Shown here one piece after another: positions 45,610 to 58,375 of a stretch of DNA of 64,000 nt. The position numbers were made by a program, and so were the translations under genes. The notes under the pieces were generated by a model that made no database searches, had not been told where the DNA came from, and saw only the letters and a list, made by a program, of their open reading frames with translations. The stretch is taken from positions 134,345,681-134,409,680 of the forward strand of contig CM054116.1 in the NCBI GenBank assembly GCA_028673005.1, read 5' to 3'. This DNA is from Tanypteryx hageni (taxonomy: Eukaryota; Arthropoda; Insecta; Odonata; Petaluridae). Position 1 is the stretch's first letter. Each line of letters begins with the position of its first letter.

Positions 45610-47774
45610 TTGCAAAAGCTGAAAGAATTAAGGACACCTGAACAAACCTTGGCAAGCGCCACAGTGAACCTTGACGGGCTCCATGTTGGGAAGCCCTCGG
45701 CTAGAGTTTCTCAGGTATGACAAAGGCTAGTTAGGTTGCCTCTGATTCAATTGTACCTGGTCACCGAGTTAGCTAGCAATTTGCGATCTTCTGCTTTCCC
45801 ACCAAGGCTGTCTGCCGAATTATCCAGTGCATTGTCGCATGCAATATATCCAACATTCCTTTATCAACATTTACCCACCCAACCACTGCACACATGGTGA
45901 CGAATACTGTCTTGGGAATTGCGAGGGCCACATAAGCTGGCCAAGCGGTATACACCTTACATAGCCGGCACTAGAAACTGAAATTACAACAAGCTGAAGG
46001 CTTGCCAATTATCTCAAAATTTGAATTTTTAATAATCTTTATTTAAATTTTTGCACATTACTATATTGAAATTATCATAATCAGACTATTATTGCAACTT
46101 CAGAAGAAATTGCTTCACCAAATCATTTTCATAATGATACATATGTATGTAGCGATCACTAAAAAAACTGATATTCTTTGTGGAACGCTAACAGATACAA
46201 TCTCATCTGTACCGTCAGGTTGCTCGTGATCAATTTTATTACTTTCTAAAGGTTTTTATAGCTATAAATGACAATATGATCATTTTTGAATTTTAAATGC
46301 AAAAACAATCTGAAAATTGGGATGAAAATTTTGCTTTGAGAAGAGAAAAATCCGGCAATTCATTTCATCGCTGATGTGGTTTTTACATATATTGCCCCTT
46401 TTGGGCTGGCATATTAGATTTTTTTAAGAATTAACTACAGCTAACTTTTTTATTTTGGCACCCATCAAATTCGGCTCCCCAAGCCTGTGCCTCAAGTGCT
46501 CACCCCTAGAGCCGGCCCTGTGCACAAGCAAGTCAAACCCCCATCCTCCTGTCACCTCTGACTCCACATTTGTGAGCTGTCCAGATGAACCATCCGAGGA
46601 AGACTAATCCCTTCTGATAAAGCCATCATCATCAACTTCATCATCATCAAATGTATGTTCAGTAAACAAATGTTTTGTTTGTATTAATGTTACACTGTAG
46701 AATGTCTAAATATAAGTATTAGTCGCTTATTTACGTATTTTTGCTTCACTTACTTCTGTAAAAATGTGATAATTTTTTGCTCTTGGTACCTACCCTACTT
46801 TTTTCTGTAAGAAGTTTACATAATCACTGCATCTGCCTGAATAGAAGCTGACTTCGGATTTGAACCGACCGCCGAAATTTTCCACCATTTTTTGACAAAA
46901 AGGTAAATTTCGTAGATTTTATGCTGAAGAGTGCTGGGCATGCATGCATGGCCTAGAATACATTATTCGAGATTGAAAAAAAGAGTGGAAAATGGTTTAG
47001 TTGTTGACATTCTGAAATATTATTCCAATTAATAATTTTGCATTGTTGAGTAATGTTCCATATTATTCAGCGATGATAATTTCATTCACCTTCATTTTCA
47101 CAAAAGGTCAAATGAAGCAATGCCAATCTCCGCCAAGATAATTTTTCATCCAAGTCTATTTCCAGTGAAATTAGCATTTGCATTGCCTTAACAAAGTGCA
47201 TTTTTATAATTATACATGTTCTATGAAAAGTTTCACCGAGATTCAAACAGTTGAGCAACAAAAGTCATCGCATTTTGCTTAATCTTCCACATAGTCAATG
47301 TACGAAATTTTAATAGATTCTATGAATGCTGTTTTTACATGCATACAAACATCACAATGGCTATAGCAATAATTACAATAGCCAAGTAAAACTAATAGAA
47401 ACTTCTTTTAATGGCTAATGAAAAATAATACAACTTGTTAATTATTCATAATTATACAAATTTTTCCTCGGACATGCATTTAAGCTGAGGGATGTTTTTC
47501 ATTATAGATTTTAACGAAAAACATCGGCTTGTATTTGGGTAGGCACAGTATTTGTGGTTTTGCAATTTGCGGTTTTCTCAGAAATGTACCTCCCACGAAT
47601 AACAAGGGTTTCCTGTGCTTATTATTAAAAACAATTAAAAAACCAAATTTAATTACCCTTGGAAAATAACACAATAATAATAAAACACATGCATAGTAAA
47701 TTAATGATGAGGAAACCATTTAAAGTCTTTTGTTCGTTTGCCATACATCTTTTTTTCTCGCGATATCTCGGGGA
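45610..47774. other. intergenic DNA with transposon ends
   Basis: A hAT-type terminus (reversed CAGGGCCGGCTCTAGGGGTG) ends at 46520. Just after it, 46521-46606 reads in one frame SPVTSDSTFVSCPDEPSEED then stop, which resembles the tail of a Tigger/pogo transposase. Nothing else is recognisable. Confidence 0.4.
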
Positions 47775-47820
47775 ACATGACCTCGGATTAAGTAGAGCTC
47801 AGATTATCAAGACTCGACTG
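47700..47820. mobile_element. pogo/Tigger-like terminal repeat
   Basis: Read on the minus strand, CAGTCGAGTCTTGATAATCT starts at 47820 next to a TA (47821-47822) and runs into AGCTCTACTTAATCCGAGGT and CGAGATATCGCGAG. This is the usual Tigger end structure. The other end was not found. Confidence 0.5.
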
Positions 47821-47822
47821 TA

Positions 47823-50376
47823 CTTAACATATAAGAAAGTGAAAATTTTCAGTATCATAATTATTAATGAGCAATTTACTCAATAATACTATGTTTAAAA
47901 TGTGATGAGTTAAAATGTTATTTTCTTTTTTTAATTTTGGAAAACTGATTTCGTTTTTGTAAAACTTTCATTGTTTGGTTTATTGAATTTCCTTAAAAAT
48001 ACAAGGGACCATAGTGTTTCAATCAAGGAGAAGAACACTTCTTGAGTATCAATGAATGGATTTATTCCTATGCCTTACAAGCACAACAACACATGACCCA
48101 GAATGCTTGAATGAGATACACAACCCACTATAGTCTCTGAACTAAAATTATTGAAACTAGTAAAAAAAATTATCAGTTAAATGTACACATTTTCTTTGCC
48201 ACATGAAGACAAAAATTTGTACATAGAAACCTATGGATACACCTGCATGCTATGCAGTTATAAAAACTATAGTCACCACAGCATGTGGAATTACACAATT
48301 CAAATGGCACTCCCATATTTTCATCAAAAGCACATTGTTATATCAACTGGCAAACAAATTGCCTCTGTTGGTATGGTTACAATCCATTTCTGTTGCTCAA
48401 TCCATTCCTTGTCCCCACACAAACACAATGTAGTTGCACTTCACGCAAAAGAAGCAAGAGCATCTCTTAAGATGACAGCACCTCCAATATCCCTTAATCA
48501 CAACATGTCAAGTGATATAAAAAGAACTATAAACAATCCTAGACAATTCCTTTTCATAGTTTGTACAAGGAAATTACATTGGGTGAAATAAAATGGTGTG
48601 CCATTACCAATTAGCCCCACACACTCTGTGGTGCAATTGTGCTGCACCAGCTAAACCTTCTGTACTTGGACGTATAAATAAGCAATTTCCAAAATGAAAT
48701 TGAGGTATACTCAGAAAAATCCCAAGTTTGCATAAATAACCACAAAATACTAGAATGTCTATTATCTCTAGGGTAATTGATCTTATAATAATTCCTTTCA
48801 ATGCAGCTTCCATTCACACTTCAAAATGTGCACATTCATACAAGAATAATCATTTCCATGATATGTGCAAGAAGATAAATTGATTCTGGATATCTTTTGT
48901 GAAATTTTGAGTTCATCCTTGTAAGATGAAACGGTCAAACCAATAAAAAAATAAACAACTTCAATTCTTAGTCATAATTAATATCAGTAACAATAGGTTA
49001 CTATGAGGAATGTCATATTCAATACCTGATATGCTTCATACAATTGCAGAAAATAATTTCTGGTAGAAAACATTATGGTAATGCAAACAAATTTAAAAAA
49101 AGCTTAGTAACCTAGAAATTAATTTGAAACACCACAACATAAATTATGCTCCATTAAAACAATTAAGAAGATGTCTATATTCATAGAAATGTTGAACCTT
49201 TAGTGATGAAATGGAGTATTCAAAAATTTGAAATAGCTTCAAACAGGCACATATACAACCAAGCGCTCATACTTTGTGTAAAAATAAGATACAAATTTTC
49301 TCCTAGATTCATATTTCCAATTCTACCAAATTTACTTCGGCACCCAAAGGCTATTAAGACAGTTTCATATTTTCATGCAAATGTGAAAGTAAATATTCTT
49401 AAATGCATGGTTTCAAAAATGAAATAAAATGTGTAAATGTAAATGCTAATATTGATGAACTCAATTTAAATAACAGATCAAAGTTAAATATCATGTTCAT
49501 GTTTAAATGTCAACTAGCAACGGACATTTAAAAATGCAAGCAAAAAATGCTTTAATATATATTTTGTGATACCGTGAAAGAATCAAAATAGTAGATGGAT
49601 AGAAAATGTTAGTGAAAAAGCAATGTGAGGATAATATATTACAGAGAAATATCTTTTAAATAAAAAACTAAATAGTATACGATGCAAAAGACATTTAATA
49701 CAAAATAGATGCAATTTTTTTCGATGAATTTGTTTACTTTTATACACATTGTTGGTTTCTTTATCTTGTAACAGTTTCAATTCCATATTTTAAAACCTAG
49801 TTCAGCAATCGATTCTTTCATAGCTATTCAAAAACCAAAAATATATACCCAAACAAAATTTACAGGATGATCTGAAAAAAATGCACTATTAAAGCCAAAT
49901 AATCTCATTACTATTGGACAACTAAAAATACATGTCATCTGAAAATAGTTGCATATATTTTCAATGCCCTCAGCAAGACTATTCACAAGATAAAAGTCAC
50001 AAATACTTGTATATTGATGTTTTCTTTAAACCAAGAGTGCAACGATATAAAAAAATACCACCAACACAACAAAATCGACCATTGTGCAAACACACTGCGT
50101 AAAAACCTAAGAAGAGGAGCACACAATCCCTTTAGACACCCACCTTTCCATAGTGCTGCACCAATGAGACTTTCCCATGGAATACTGAATGGAGAGCTGG
50201 AAAAATTCCTTTCAGAATAACTTTCAAAGGCTGAATCACAGTCTTTTTAAAAAAAACAATTCTTTGCACTTTTTTGAAAGTCTATTGAGTCATAGGTTGC
50301 TGGAGAGGTCTTCAGAACGTGGCACAGGACTGCAAACGAGATACACTGAACGAGGTAGCGTCGCCACAGTGACGTC
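47823..50376 (-). other. possible long 3' UTR of tango
   Basis: On the minus strand this follows the tango stop at 50377. It is AT-rich and free of recognisable elements for most of its length. A GGAATAAATCC at 48060-48065 (complement) could be the poly(A) signal, which would give a 3' UTR of about 2.3 kb. The open frame at 48181-48591 plus has no known domain. This is a weak inference from position. Confidence 0.3.
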
Positions 50377-53300
50377 TCACTCAAATGTTGTGTTGAACAT
50401 ATTGAGGTCCTCAAAGGTGGTGGTGCCTCCTTGATCCAACATCTGCAGCATATCTGTCAGCTCCTGCTGCTGTCCAGGCGGGCCTCCAGGGCCCCCTGCG
50501 TTTGGGTGTCCACCTCCCCCACCACTTGGCGCACCCGGCGTTGGGTGTCCTCCTCCACCTCCTCCACTCGACCCTGGCCCTGCATCCGAACTCTGTCCGG
50601 CAGATCCCTGCCACTGCCACATACCTAAAATGAAACAAATATTGTTCATTATTATTCGTCATACCTTAAGCTCCACATATTATACTTTCTCATAAAGGAA
50701 GTAAAGTAATACCCCGCTATACGTCGGAGATGTGTTCCTCTTATAACGAAACAACATTTAGCAAAACATTTTCCCATAAGAAAAATTATAACATTCCTGG
50801 CAGATATTTTGCAGTTATGGCGGGCATTACACTAGTATAAAATGTAGCATGTGCCTCCCAGCCCCTATGGGGCCAAGTGCTGCTATAACACTCTCACAGC
50901 CCTTAAACCGGTCTTGTTCCTTGATATAAGAATATTAACCAATGTCGAGTTATTTCACATTACCAAAATAAAAAATGACACTTGGTTTTTCAAATGCTAA
51001 AATAGGAAAATAATCTCATCTTAAATTCAGATACAAATGGCATTATGCATCACTCTGCTGTACCTGTTGATGATGCAGGAGCAGTGTTGGCAGGATGGTG
51101 GTAAGCGCTTGCTTGGGTCGGGGTGAGAGGACCACCCCTTGCCCCTCCTCCACTTAGCTGAGTGTAAGTGGGCCCCCCAGGTGAACGAGATGGGCTCATC
51201 TGGCTGTACTGGTAGCCTTCTGTCACCGGCTAAAATAAAAAAACCAAGTTTTAACACTCTTAGACAAATGTTAAATGTTTTCATCCTATTCCAAAATGTG
51301 TAACTCAATGGAAGAAAACTTATGTTCCAAAAGACATAATTATACCCCACATAAATTTCATAAGTCAGTAAATAGAATGTCCATTTATGGAGGTCCATTT
51401 TCCCCCTTATAGCCTCCCCAGGACCAATTAAAATTGCGGGAAAAAATTAATAAAATGTTTATACTTAAAACAATCACTAAATAGACTACTACAATAAGTT
51501 ACAAGAAATTTTTATCCATGAAATAATAAAATAAAATTTTATGAAGAACCATAACCAAAGATAAGGTAGGTGAAAAATATTTACATGCAATGGATAAAGA
51601 AAACAAGTCAAAAGTGAATCTCATAAAACCAAATACTGAACACAGTGAAATAATAGGAGTTAACTTTATATGATATACCAATGGTTTATGACCTTCAGCA
51701 AGTGAGGCTTACATACCTGCCTAAGATGAGGTTGACTCCAAGCAGCTTGTGCAGGAGTCGGGCTTGTTGTGGTCTTTCCAATGCGGCTGAGTATGGGCTG
51801 GGGAGGAGGGACGGGCGGCCCTGGTGGGGGCTGCGTCTGAGCCAAAGGCTGCTGCTGGGGACCAGGAGAGCCATAAGCTGCCACAGGAGATGCTGCAGTT
51901 GGATCATAACTCCCCCCACCTGTGCCATATACATTCTGCGTACTCCCTGGCCGGGCTTTTGTAGAAACAAAATGTGAATTAATAGCATGTTACATTTCAC
52001 TTTTCCTTGGTATTCTGTTTTTGTGACATTTCAGACTGTTTATATTATTATACTAAAAGCTTAAACAAAGGCACGTCAGGAATGTTTGGTGACTAATTTC
52101 AATAGAACAGCGCATTCATATCATGTGTGTATAGCAGTGTTTCTCAATCACTGGAGTGTGACACCCAGGTGGGCCACAAAAGGAGTTGAGGTGGGCCGCA
52201 ATAGTTTGAAACAAGTTAAGATTTGCTGACAATATTAGAAAAATGTCAATGTAATGTCAATTTAATATTTTGTAAAAATCAAGCATTATAAATAGCTAAT
52301 GACAATTTAAATAAATTGCTTTGTTTTTTATGTAAAACCTACTCATATGTAGTCAAGAATATAGAATTTTCTCCTGCTTATATATCCACCTATTCACTAG
52401 CCCTACACTGGAAAGCTTTTTTTTGTTCAATACTTATGTTTTACTACTACTCTAATAAGTGCATTTTCTGATTCACATTATCAGTTAAACTGAGCACTGC
52501 AATGATAAGATCACGTAATGCTTCAATCAACATGAACTTGAAGTGAGCCCCCAACAAAAAAACCCTGGCTCCGTGAGCTCCCCCATAAAAAAACCCTGGC
52601 TCCGTGAGCTCCCCCATAAAAAAACCCTGGCTCTGTGAGTTCTCCCATAAAAAACCATGGCTCTGTGAGTTCTCCCATAAAAAAAACCCTGGCTCTGTGA
52701 GTTCTCCCATAAAAAACCCTGGCTCTGTGAGTTATCCCATAAAAAAACCCTGGCTCTGTGAGTTCTCCCATAAAAAACCCTAGCTCTGTGAGTTCTCCCA
52801 TAAAAAACCCTGGCTCCGCCACTGCACCTATTGATAAATAGTTGGGCTGCAAAAACTTCCTTGTATTTTAGGACTGTCGCAGATAATTCCTGTAGCTTAG
52901 GTGGGCCGTGTTGTCAAAAAGGTTGAGAAACACTGGTCTATAGGAAACCTTAAAATAGAGTGAACTAGGAAATACAAATAAAAGAAGAAATATATTGCAA
53001 TTGGACCTACACCATTCTCACAAACAAAAACCACTATTAAGTACCATTTACTGTACAAAAATACTTATATATAAATATTATTAAACATTTTATAATACTT
53101 AGTATTTCAGTAAATTATTGAAATCCAATTCATATCTCAGAATGCTAAAGATAATAGCATCGAAAAAGACAGACATGCGAAAATTGTGGGATGCACAGTA
53201 CTTTACTCAAATACATTGTACATAGAAAATGCAGGCTGCAAGGCTATAAGATTTACATAGGATGTCATGATATATAAAATTATTGGTCTTCTTTTATGAC

Positions 53301-56300
53301 AATGTATGGTATACAGTCCGAGTGCCAATACAAGCAGTTGGAATCCTTTACCCTGCACACTTTTTTATAAATAGAGACACTACAAAGAGTAGAGAAATTT
53401 AATCAACTTCCACAATGAAAGCAACAAATCCAAAATATTTCCCTCATGAAATGATAGAAAATTTTCTTTTTGTTACCACATTTCTGCAACCCCTATGTTT
53501 GCTGAAGATTCTTTGCCACTTACATGTAGTAACATAATATTGTGCCATTACCGCAAACTTCACAAGCAACTATTTGAATATTTAAAATGTGTGCCTAACT
53601 TAACAACTTGCCTGATCTTCCCGCACCACACACGGGCAGACCCTGCTCGCTGCAAATGATTTGCCTGTATCTCATGCAGGCACGACATTTTTGATTTGCT
53701 CACATATTTTAATTTTGTATTTTGAAGTAGTTCCACTTGTACTCGCTAGAGAGCATAATCATCAAGGATTGCTAGTGTACCCTTGCAGCGTGTATTAGAA
53801 TGACTTATGGGCACATCGCCTCCGTCTGCATGTTTAATCTCCAAAACTACTGCATGGATTGTAATTAAGTATTAATGATCCTTATTAATATTTATCACCC
53901 AATAGTGATTTTGAACTTCATCCGTTAATTAGAACTTCCACTTAATATATAAGCACTCACGTAAACATATACTCGTATCTAGTTGAATGGCTTCCGTCAA
54001 GCAACAATTAATACCATATTTTTCTCTTCATAGCTCTTATATGATCTGTAAGGTATAGATTAAAAAATGTATTCAGATCGAGGACAACATTTGCTAAAAA
54101 AATGTCCATGAGACCACATAATTAAGACTTATAGTTTTGGAGATAAAAATTTGAGAAAATCCCCAGCATAATATAACATATTTTGTTTACATTGATCGCT
54201 ACAACAATTCTATCATAAAACAACAATTTAAAAATCCATATTTTCTCTCTCCCATGCTATGATCTGTGAGGTATACATTAAAAACTTTGCTGAGATAGAG
54301 GACAGCATTTACCACAAAAAAATTTGTGGAATCATATACCGTATTTACTTGTGTAATTGCCCCATTTTTTCTTACAATTGTTTTACTCTAAAATAAGGGT
54401 TGAGCAAATATGCGGTTTTTCCATATCATATGAAAGAGGTCATATCAGAAATACCGTATATATTCGTGTTGAGGTTTTAAGATGAAATTTTAGCGAAAAA
54501 CTCGGGGGTAGACTTATACACGAGAAATATTTTCAATAGGTTTAAACCCATGACTTTATCTGCCCTGTGGTTATTAAAATTTGATGGAATTTACACTTTT
54601 GTTGTACTTTAACTGTATCGATAACTATCAAATATTTAAATACCGATGTATAGAAAGAATAAATTACTATATAATTTGATCTGATGCTTTGCAAATAATT
54701 AAGCAATTTTGGTAAACTTAACGTTTGGTAAAGCAACGGCGGCAAGACAGAAAACTGGCAGCAAGACAGCTGCACAATATGGTAACTCCGTAACATGTAA
54801 ATAGAAAACACCTCATCAATGATTCGTGGAAAGGCTATGTTTACCTCTAAGCATTGCAGATTAAATTAGAATCGCCGAAGTATTTATGGTATAAAAATTA
54901 TGGCATTGTGCGCATAACCGGGGCAAAGGTAAACAAGGTGATACTAGCACTGGCAACGTCGAGAAAGCGACACAGAATGGAACTACCTGGAGGAAAGGCA
55001 GAAAAACGGAAGACAAATGTAAATAAGATTTCAAGGTTTGTAATGTAAAGGGAGACATGTAATAATCTTTATTATAACGTCAGCGGCACTAGCATCGCTT
55101 TGTTTACCTTTCACATCCTTTCCTTCCACGTTCACATTTTCCCTCAACAAGATATTGTACCCCCCTCACCGGGTTGGATTGGCTAGGGGTTATCTTGATT
55201 TTTCTTCCACGTTCATATTTGCACTCTCCGAGGGGTAGATTCCTCCATTCCTCTTCAAAAAAAGTAAACTACACAGATTTCCTAGGACCACATAGCACAT
55301 CTTTCCACGTTTCTGCCAATTTATCGTCAATTGCGACGCCACCTATCCTCTGAAGTCCAATGTCAATTCTGAATGAGCACCGGGACAAAATACAACATCT
55401 ATCCCAAGTCATTCAATCTATTACAAAGGCATATGCAATATAACGACTTTTGATGTTATGCAAGGGTGCTGTGGGAGACATAGGACTGCTTTGCTGCTAC
55501 TTTGACACATGATAGTTGTATCAGACTAAAGGGAACTTAATGGATCAACATGTATTGAATACAAAAAAATTCTTCCTACTGCACCTGAAAATCTGGAGTC
55601 GACTTATATACAAGATATATAAAAAACAAAAAAATTTATGAAAAAGTCGGGGATCAACCTATACACGAGATTGACTTATACACGAGTATATACGGTAAAT
55701 AATCTTTTATTCCCTCCTCATAGTTCAGGTGGGGCAATTACGGGATCAAGGCAATTAGACGAGCAAATACAATAATTATGATTTATAGTTTCAAAGATAA
55801 CGATTCAAGAACAGCCAAATCTTTCCATACCATTTTATATGCATTTCCCATAAAGAATGCCTTTGAAATCGCTGTGTAGTACTCCATTTATGTAGTATAT
55901 TTTTCCATCTTGTTTTTACATGGCTTTGTCTACCTTTAGTTATTTTTGCCTTGTTGGTTGTGAAATGTGTTTACATTTGCTTTAGACTTTTTTATTGTTT
56001 GTTTTAGAACTGAGTTTGGTTATACATATTATATTCCTTGAATACTCTTTAGTTGTTATGAGGTAATCAAAGTTATTACTGTTTATCCATTCTTTATAAT
56101 TCTTATTACTGCTTAGTGAATGAGTTGTTTTCCCTGCAAATTCTACCCTTGATCAGATTTTAGTTATTCCAAAGAATTTTCAGTAAGTAGATCAGGAATT
56201 TCAACTGAATTTACTGACACTGATCCTGACACTGAAGACAAGGTAAACATCATGCCAGCTAGAATATGGTAAGAAGTCAGTTCAAACAAACCAGCTTCTG

Positions 56301-58300
56301 CAGCTCCTTCAAGATTCTGTTTTGCTTCCTCTCCTGCTGTTCATGTGAACACAGAAGACAACAGCAAAAGCTTTCAGTATTTTGAAGAATTTTTCAATGA
56401 TGACCTGATAAATTTGATTACATTTCAAAAAAATCTGTACGCAGACCAGATCATACTATTATCAGTATTGCAAAAGCATTCAAGAAGTAAGAAGTGGCAA
56501 CCTCCATTGACGAGTGAAATATGAGTGTTTCTAGATGTAGTTATTTTGCAAGGCATTATAAATAAGCTTGTTGAAGAGTGGTACTGGTCAAAAAAACAAT
56601 GTACACCTTTTTTCTAGAGCCATGTCATGGTCTTCTAAAACGATATTTGCATTTTTCTGACAATACTGAAATACTGAAAAAGATACCAATCCTATGCTAC
56701 ATAAAATTTGGCCTATGTTCATACATTTGAATAAATTATTTTCTAGTCTGCTAACTCCTTCCAGAGATGTTTCAATTGGTGAAAGTCTAATGTTGTGCAA
56801 AGGCAGGTTAGACTGGATTCAATATGTACCAATGAAGAGGGCCAGATTCGGCATCAAAATATTAAAATATCCAAGGAATAAAATTCTTACTTAAAAAACA
56901 CTGACATTTTTTTGCTGGAAAATGTTAAAATTACAAGACTGTTAAATGGTTAAGTGCAACACTCCCAGATTTTTCTTTCACCATATGTATCCATATAATG
57001 GAAAGTCATTAGTTCTGCACTCAATAAACCACTCCAAAACTTCACTCTCCAAGTCAGTATGTTTTGTACACCCTTCCCTCGCCAACCACAGGAGTTAGGT
57101 TTCAGAAAATTACCTCGGTTGGTCAAGTTTTAACTTTACAGTTAAGGAGTTAGATTTCTTATTTAACATCAATTTCGCCGTAGTCTCCACCTTCACTTAT
57201 TTAACTTAAGTATAAGTGAAATTGGTGGGTTAGGTTCCATGGTCAGTATTACTATTATTCATCGCTTGCATAACTCGAAAAATCGCACATCTCATGAACT
57301 ATTGGCAATAAAATGCTCAAATATTACATAGTAAAAATAATGACGAATTGCATGCTTCTGTTTTTAGTAAGAATAAGAACGTCAAAAAAATATGCAAAAT
57401 ATACGTCTGTGAGCGATTGCATGCCCATACAGGCACATTCGGTGTTTAAAAGTTAACATAATTTTCTAGAGTTTAAAAATGAAGAAAGAGTATAAGGATA
57501 TAAAAATGTGTATGTTTTATAGAAAATGAAAGCTGATATCTTTATCTACAGGTTCATGATGTGAGTAAAAAATGAGGACCTTATCCTGCACGGAGTCTGT
57601 TGATGATGGCTTAAGTTTACAGAGACATAATTACATAGATATTTTTGTTCTGTGACAATATATGTTTTGAATATGAAGAATGATACCGATTTTACTAAGC
57701 ACAAAAATCTTCAATGGGAAAGAAGCGGAAAATTTTTAAACATGTAGCAGTAATTGAGCTGTAACCCAGACAGAAAACAACCTATAAATGGAAATTATTG
57801 AGCCATTATGTCCAATTTTCAGATTTACAGAAAGAGTTGACATTGAACTTGTGCTATTCAGCGATGTTTTTTTTAAAGCCTTTATCAACCTCATAAACCA
57901 CTCCCAATTTTCCCAAAATTTCTATCTCTAAATATCTATCCCTTCTCTTCTCATACTCAACTTAGGCTCAAGATTCATAGTTGATTCTAGGATTGAGAAG
58001 GGTTGTCATGTGTCAGCAATAACTTAAAAGCTGTTTCCATGCTTAACATTACATTGTTCACACTTTCATCACACTTGTCACATTTTGAACACAAAGTAAT
58101 TGTGCATATAGATGATTTTGACTTTTTTAAAATATATTCTAAATATAAAAAAGATATTTTAAGGCTTACATTGTATATGGGACCCAATCATTTGAGAATA
58201 GACATCTCTTCTTTGAAGACTATAATCTAAACCAGGCTGTTGATAAGTAACTGGATCATTTGGATCAGCTGCTCCAGTATCCTGATGCGGATGCAACGAC
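50377..58300 (-). CDS. tgo: tango/ARNT bHLH-PAS factor, four 3'-terminal coding exons
   Basis: Exons 58300-58170, 51955-51717, 51229-51064 and 50624-50377 join in phase with good GT-AG sites. They give DPVTYQQPGLDYSLQRRD, VYSQMIGSHIQ, then a Pro/Gln-rich segment ending AWSQPHLRQ, then GYQYSQMSPSRSPGGPTYTQ, GMWQWQGSAG, a Gly/Pro-rich stretch, and the C-terminus ELTDMLQMLDQGG and FEDLNMFNTTFE. This is the transactivation tail of insect Tango, the common partner of Sim, Trachealess, Spineless and Sima. The bHLH and two PAS domains lie on exons beyond 64000. The 6.2-kb intron (58169-51956) is full of transposons. The Gly-rich run in the last exon may be lineage-specific. Confidence 0.92.
52135..52935. 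mobile_element. hAT MITE with 8-bp target duplication, carrying nested sequence
   Basis: The ends CAGTGTTTCTCAATC and, reversed, CAGTGTTTCTCAACC are followed on each side by GGTGGGCC-containing sub-ends. The flanks GTGTATAG (52127-52134) and GTCTATAG (52936-52943) match at 7 of 8 bases, as expected for a somewhat aged hAT insertion. The interior contains the right end of another hAT (ending 52824) and the minisatellite. It lies in a tango intron. Confidence 0.85.
52556..52824. repeat. 30-bp minisatellite derived from a hAT terminus
   Basis: Eight full copies and one partial copy of a unit of about 30 bp, of the type AAAAAACCCTGGCTCTGTGA plus GTTCTCCCAT. The last unit ends CCCTGGCTCCGCCACTG at 52824, which reversed is CAGTGGCGGAGCCAGGG, a typical hAT terminus. 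The array is therefore an expansion of sub-terminal transposon sequence. Its minus-strand open frame (repeats of MGELTEPGFF) is a by-product of the repeat. Confidence 0.9.
52944..54000. other. tango intron DNA, nothing recognised
   Basis: AT-rich intron sequence with no identifiable element ends or exons. Confidence 0.4.
54339..55772. mobile_element. outer pogo/Tigger-type element
   Basis: The left end CCGTATTTACTTGTGTAATT, continuing GCCCCA, pairs with a right end containing TGGGGCAATTACGG and GAGCAAATAC. TA lies at both borders (54337-54338 and 55773-55774). Most of the length is the nested inner element at 54454-55695. No transposase of its own is visible. Confidence 0.7.
54454..55695. 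mobile_element. inner pogo/Tigger-type element nested in the outer one
   Basis: The ends CCGTATATATTCGTGTTGAG and, reversed, CCGTATATACTCGTGTATAA are followed by related internal blocks (AAAACTCGGGGGTAGACTTA near the left, AAAAAGTCGGGGATC near the right). TA flanks both sides (54452-54453 and 55696-55697). The interior has short coding-like scraps (around 54840-55050) but no intact transposase. Confidence 0.75.
55861..58169. other. tango intron DNA with a piggyBac-like end
   Basis: Contains the second copy of the piggyBac-like right end (57256-57456). No exon was identified. Low-similarity coding-like scraps at 56200-56900 have stops and no recognisable domain. Confidence 0.4.
57256..57456 (+). 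repeat. piggyBac-like right end, copy 2
   Basis: This is a diverged copy, in the same orientation, of 26296-26489: CATCTCATGAACTATTGGCA, then AAAATAATGACGAATTGCA, then GCATGCCCATACAGGCACAT, ending GTGTTTAAAAGTTAA. The palindrome at the end is partly decayed compared with copy 1. Confidence 0.6.
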
Positions 58301-58375
58301 CTGCTTGTCATATAAATAAAGGAAAATCACCAAATAGATCACCAATAGACCAAATGAGAAATAATAACTACTAAC

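Larger units (their letters stand above)
54003..55860. repeat. diverged tandem duplication, second copy split by transposons
   Basis: The stretch from ACCATATTTTTCTCT, through ATGATCTGTAAGGTATAGAT and GAGGACAACATTTGC, to GACTTATAGTTTTGGAGATA (about 54010-54150) recurs, diverged, from about 54235. The second copy is interrupted at 54338 by the nested pogo-type elements and resumes at 55773 (TAATTATGATTTATAGTTTC). The first copy thus serves as the empty site for the insertion. Confidence 0.7.

Noticed and set aside
48181..48591. 136-codon plus-strand open frame
   Set aside because: No recognisable domain, no splice-site or poly(A) support, and it is antisense to the probable tango 3' UTR.
50411..50662. 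Alternative frames over the last tango exon
   Set aside because: They are shadows of the Gly/Pro-rich coding frame that ends ELTDMLQMLDQGG and FEDLNMFNTTFE.
52447..52852. Minus-strand open frames encoding repeated MGELTEPGFF
   Set aside because: They are translations of a 30-bp minisatellite whose unit length is a multiple of three. There is no start context or conserved domain, and the array lies in a transposon.
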